A model generated the notes under the pieces. That model worked only from the letters and a program-made list of their open reading frames with translations, did not search any database and was not told where the DNA came from. Positions 5,340 to 8,345 of a stretch of DNA of 8,345 bases are shown piece by piece. A program made the translations under genes and the position numbers. The DNA comes from Clostridia bacterium (GTDB lineage Bacteria; Bacillota; Clostridia; Oscillospirales; Acutalibacteraceae). Positions within the stretch are counted from its first letter, which is position 1, and every line of letters starts with the position of its first letter. Location: NCBI GenBank assembly GCA_900766945.1, contig CAAFXD010000288.1, positions 1 to 8,345 on the forward strand. The letters run 5' to 3'.

Positions 5340-7907
5340 TTATCCCTTTGCATCATACCAAGTTTTGCCGATATTTGCATCGCTCTTTAAGCGTACTTTC
5401 ATTTTGCAGGCATTTTCCATTTCCTCGGAAACGATTTGCGCCGCTTTTTGTGCCTCGGCTTCGGGCGCTTCCACAATCAATTCATCGTGTACCTGCAAAA
5501 TTAATTTTGCCTGCATATTTTCTTCTTTTAAGCGACGGTATACGCGAATCATCGCGATTTTAATAATATCCGCCGCTGTGCCCTGAATCGGCATATTGCG
5601 TGCCACGCGTTCCCCAAAGGAACGGAGCATACCGTTTGAAGAGGCGAGTTCCGGCAGATAACGGCGGCGCGCAAACAGCGTTTTTACATAGCCGTCTTTC
5701 TTTGCCTGCTCCACAACCTCTTGCATATAGCGGTCCACGCCCGCATACAGGTGTAAATAATCTTTGATGTAACGGTCTGCCTCTGCGCGCGTAACGCCGA
5801 TGTCCTTACTCAACGAAAATGCCCCGATGCCGTACACAATGCCGAAGTTCACTGCCTTTGCGCGGCTGCGCATTAAGGGGGTAACCAACGCCTCGGGCAT
5901 ATGGAACACCTGCGACGCGGTGACGGTATGAATATCTGTATCTTTGTTAAATGCATCTATCATCGCTTGATCGTTTGCGATGTCGGCAAGTACGCGCAGT
6001 TCAATTTGTGAATAGTCCGCGTCCACAAGCAAATTGCCGTCTGCGGCTTTGAAAAATTTACGCATTTCGCGTCCCAATTCCTGCCGCACGGGGATATTTT
6101 GCAAATTCGGCTCTGTGGAGGATATGCGCCCCGTTCGTGTTTCGGTTTGATTAAAGCAGGAATGAATGCGCCCATCGTCGGCGATAACCTTTAACAACCC
6201 CTCGCAATAGGTGGATTTCAACTTTGCCAAAGTGCGATATTCGAGAATACAGCGGACAATTTCGTATTCATCCGCAAGCCCTTCCAAAACCTCCGCATTG
6301 GTGGAAAAACCTGTTTTGGTTTTCTTTTTGGTGGGAATTTTCAGTTTTACAAACAGAATTTCACCGAGTTGTTTCGGGGAATTGATGTTAAACTCCTCCC
6401 CTGCCAACTCGTAAATGCGGCTTTGCAATTCGGCAATTTTCCTTGTAAGCATTTCATTAAACTGCTCAATCCCCGCTTTATCAACCAATACGCCGATTTG
6501 CTCCATGGACGCAAGCACTTCGGCAAGCGGGATTTCTATGGTTTCCAAAAGCGACAGTTGCTCGTTTTGCTCCAACCGCACCGTCAATTTATCGCAAAGC
6601 GAATGCAGATTTGCGCAATCCGAAAGCAATTCTTCTTCGGTTTCGGCGGTGTTGGTAACGGGAGAATATTCTTGCAGAAGGCGGTGTAAATCGTATTCTT
6701 TTGCCGAAGGGTTCAACAAATATGCCGCGAGCGTAATATCCATTTTTATATTTTTTGCGGTTACGCCGTTTCTCAAAGCATATGCAAATATCTCTTTTGC
6801 GGAATAGACATATTTTTCAGCGGTTTCGTCTACCAAAAGCGATAAAAAGAGTTCTTTCTGTGCTTTTTCTGCCAAATCCGCAATAAGCAAACCGACTTCT
6901 GTCTGAAAATACACTGTATTTTCGTTAACAAAATAAAAATAGGTTTTACAGTTTTGTAATACGGTTGAAAGTGCGTCAAGCCCCGTTTTGACAGACAGTT
7001 TTTTCTGCTCGACTTGCTTGGTTGCTTGTACGGAGCTTTCCCCTTGTAAATGCAATTTTTCTAAAATCTTAAACATTTCAAGAGACAACAGAATCCCTGT
7101 TGCCTCTTGCACATTCGGCGCGTCTTTCACATAGTGTGCCGCATTGGTGTCCACAGGTGCGTCCAAATCAATCGTGCCGAGTTTATAGCTTAAATACGCC
7201 ATATCGCGGTCAGAGAGCAGTTTTTGCCGTACGCCGGGTTTCAAGTCCAGCGTTTCAATATCCGCATAAATGCGGTCGATTGAGCCGAAACGCTGTATCA
7301 AATCCTCGGCGGTTTTTTTGCCGATGCCCGCAACGCCCGGGATATTGTCGGAACTGTCACCCATTAACGCTTTAATGTCAATCATTTGCCGCGGCGTGAC
7401 GCCGTATTCCGCTTGAATACGCGCAATATCATACACATTGGTTTCCGCCCGCCCCATTTTGGTGGAGGCAAGGAGCACTTGCACATTCTCGCGCACCAAC
7501 TGCAAACTGTCGCGGTCGCCTGTGGCAATAAAGCATTGGTCATTTTCCCCGATGTGCGCCGAAAGCGTGCCGATAATATCGTCCGCCTCAAAGCCTTCTT
7601 GGGTGACAATCTTATAGCCCAAAGCCGTCAGCAATTCTTTTAAAACAGGCATTTGCTCGGCGAGCTCGGCGGGCATACCTTTGCGGTTGGCCTTATAGCC
7701 GTCATACATTTTGTGCCGAAAGGTCGGTGCTTTCAAATCAAAGGTAACCGCTACCGCGTCGGGTGTAACCTCGTCCTCTAATTTCATCAAGATATTCATA
7801 AAGCCGTAAATCGCGTTGGTATAGCGACCGTCTTTGGTCGTTAAAAGCTTGATACCGTAAAAGGCGCGGTTTAATATACTGTTGCCGTCCAAAACCAATA
7901 ATTTCAT
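5340..7907 (-). CDS. polA: DNA polymerase I
   Basis: 855 residues, standard Bacillota length. It fills gaps and removes RNA primers during replication and repair. The 5'-3' exonuclease domain (1 to about 290) has D7 in LDGNS, FEADD (106-110), ATGDRDS with D131 and D133, and GDSSDNIPG followed by the helix-hairpin-helix GVAGIGKKTA. The middle domain (about 300-450) keeps the 3'-5' exonuclease fold (MDITLAAYLLNP, 389-400) but lacks the DxE pair, has Ser in place of the Asp in the HDAK-like motif (YSAK, 368-371), and lacks YxxxD, so proofreading is predicted lost. The polymerase domain has motif A DYSQIELR (D631), motif B RAKAVNFGIVYG (K684, F688, Y692) and motif C VHDE (806-809). ATG 7907 is preceded by GGAG with an 8-nt spacer. 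It is first in a minus-strand cluster; the next start codon is 3 nt after its stop. Confidence 0.98.
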   Translation of the reverse strand: MKLLVLDGNSILNRAFYGIKLLTTKDGRYTNAIYGFMNILMKLEDEVTPDAVAVTFDLKAPTFRHKMYDGYKANRKGMPAELAEQMPVLKELLTALGYKIVTQEGFEADDIIGTLSAHIGENDQCFIATGDRDSLQLVRENVQVLLASTKMGRAETNVYDIARIQAEYGVTPRQMIDIKALMGDSSDNIPGVAGIGKKTAEDLIQRFGSIDRIYADIETLDLKPGVRQKLLSDRDMAYLSYKLGTIDLDAPVDTNAAHYVKDAPNVQEATGILLSLEMFKILEKLHLQGESSVQATKQVEQKKLSVKTGLDALSTVLQNCKTYFYFVNENTVYFQTEVGLLIADLAEKAQKELFLSLLVDETAEKYVYSAKEIFAYALRNGVTAKNIKMDITLAAYLLNPSAKEYDLHRLLQEYSPVTNTAETEEELLSDCANLHSLCDKLTVRLEQNEQLSLLETIEIPLAEVLASMEQIGVLVDKAGIEQFNEMLTRKIAELQSRIYELAGEEFNINSPKQLGEILFVKLKIPTKKKTKTGFSTNAEVLEGLADEYEIVRCILEYRTLAKLKSTYCEGLLKVIADDGRIHSCFNQTETRTGRISSTEPNLQNIPVRQELGREMRKFFKAADGNLLVDADYSQIELRVLADIANDQAMIDAFNKDTDIHTVTASQVFHMPEALVTPLMRSRAKAVNFGIVYGIGAFSLSKDIGVTRAEADRYIKDYLHLYAGVDRYMQEVVEQAKKDGYVKTLFARRRYLPELASSNGMLRSFGERVARNMPIQGTAADIIKIAMIRVYRRLKEENMQAKLILQVHDELIVEAPEAEAQKAAQIVSEEMENACKMKVRLKSDANIGKTWYDAKG

Positions 7908-7939
7908 AGGTCATTCTCCACAAAATGATGTATAGATAA

Positions 7940-7948
7940 ACTATACCA
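7940..7948 (-). promoter_or_regulatory. polA promoter (extended -10)
   Basis: TGGTATAGT on the minus strand: a TATAGT -10 with the TGN extension. No good -35 is seen at 16-18 nt, which the extension can compensate for. The transcript would start near 7933, about 25 nt before ATG. The 17-bp GTATAGATAAACTATAC inverted repeat (7930-7946) overlaps it. Confidence 0.5.
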
Positions 7949-7981
7949 TAATTTTCCCCGAAATGCACGATAATTTTCAAG

Positions 7982-8010
7982 TTGCCCAAAAAAATAAAAT
8001 GTGATATACT
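7982..8010 (+). promoter_or_regulatory. dus promoter (sigma-A type, extended -10)
   Basis: -35 TTGCCC (7982-7987), a 17-nt spacer, and -10 TATACT (8005-8010) preceded by TGA, giving an extended -10. The start is expected near 8017. It runs divergently from the polA promoter. Confidence 0.6.
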
Positions 8011-8037
8011 CTTTTTATTTCATTTTAGGGAGTTTAT

Positions 8038-8345
8038 ATGGAAATCGGAAGTGTAAAAATCAACGGGCACGCTTCTCTTGCCCCGATGGCGGGTGTGGCA
8101 GATCGTGCTTTTCGGGAATTATGCGTCGGGTACGGCGCTTCATATGTGGTTTCGGAAATGATTAGTTCAAAAGGCGTTTCGTTAGGCGACAGAAAATCCA
8201 AACAGTTAATGCAGTTATCCGAGATGGAGCGCCCGGCGGGCGTGCAGATTTTCGGGAGTGACCCCGAAATCATGGCAGAGAGCGTGAAAACCGTTTTGGA
8301 GGTACAGCCGCAGTTTGTGGACATCAACATGGGGTGCCCTGCGCC
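8038..8345 (+). CDS. dusB: tRNA-dihydrouridine synthase, DusB type (5' part only)
   Basis: FMN/NADPH enzyme that reduces uridines to dihydrouridine in tRNA D-loops. Only the first 102 codons are in the window; full proteins are about 320-330 residues. Visible: the FMN-binding LAPMAGVADRAFRELC (14-29), VVSEMISSKG (37-46), the GVQIFGSDPE strand (68-77), and VDINMGCPA (94-102), in which C100 is the conserved catalytic Cys that protonates the uridine ring. The layout matches DusB-type proteins of Bacillota. Start: ATG at 8038, with AGGGAG (8027-8032) and a 5-nt spacer. It is transcribed away from polA from its own promoter. The family is certain; the DusB subtype is likely but cannot be proved without the C-terminal tRNA-binding domain. 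Later genes are beyond the window. Confidence 0.93.
   Translation, partial: MEIGSVKINGHASLAPMAGVADRAFRELCVGYGASYVVSEMISSKGVSLGDRKSKQLMQLSEMERPAGVQIFGSDPEIMAESVKTVLEVQPQFVDINMGCPA

Noticed and set aside
7738..7989. 83-codon minus-strand frame at the polA start
   Set aside because: It extends through the polA promoter region and is out of frame with the polA N-terminus (LVLDGNS), so it is a shadow.
7995..8027. TAAAATG / CATTTTA inverted repeat around the dus -10
   Set aside because: The arms are pure low-complexity AT-rich sequence with a long spacer; chance is the better explanation.
8034..8330. 98-codon minus-strand frame over the dus gene
   Set aside because: Antisense to the clear Dus motifs (LAPMAGVADRAF, NMGCPA).

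Overview
The window looks like chromosomal DNA from a Bacillota member, most likely a Clostridia/Oscillospirales-type gut bacterium. This is inferred from a Bacillus-type DNA polymerase I whose proofreading domain has lost its active site, a YwlE-type (CTGNTCRS) phosphatase signature, strong AGGAG/GAGGTG-type ribosome binding sites, some TTG starts, and mid-GC genes separated by AT-rich spacers. No rRNA, tRNA, CRISPR array, prophage or insertion sequence is visible. Species identity cannot be read from the sequence.

Layout from left to right: (1) the translational GTPase gene typA on the minus strand, cut at its 3' end by the window edge; (2) a 144-bp divergent promoter region; (3) on the plus strand, a signal-peptide-less glycoside hydrolase-like protein of the DUF4091/GH123 type, ending at a perfect 26-bp palindrome that serves as terminator; (4) a minus-strand cluster read right to left: polA, then a fused low-molecular-weight phosphatase-RimI acetyltransferase, then a four-helix DUF4345-like membrane protein, then, after a 106-bp gap with a GC-rich hairpin, a small MIF/tautomerase-family protein; (5) a 130-bp divergent promoter region; (6) on the plus strand, the first 102 codons of a DusB-type tRNA-dihydrouridine synthase, cut by the right edge.

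How the genes work together: most are housekeeping genes for translation and its modification (TypA, RimI, Dus) or DNA repair and replication (Pol I). polA, the fusion gene and the membrane protein are tightly packed (a 3-nt gap, then a 4-nt ATGA overlap), so they are probably one transcript. The most unusual object is the fusion gene, which joins a complete arginine-phosphatase-like LMW-PTP domain directly to a complete RimI N-acetyltransferase domain with essentially no linker. The glycoside hydrolase-like gene has its own promoter, overlapped by an inverted repeat that looks like an operator, so it may be a separately regulated cytoplasmic sugar enzyme.
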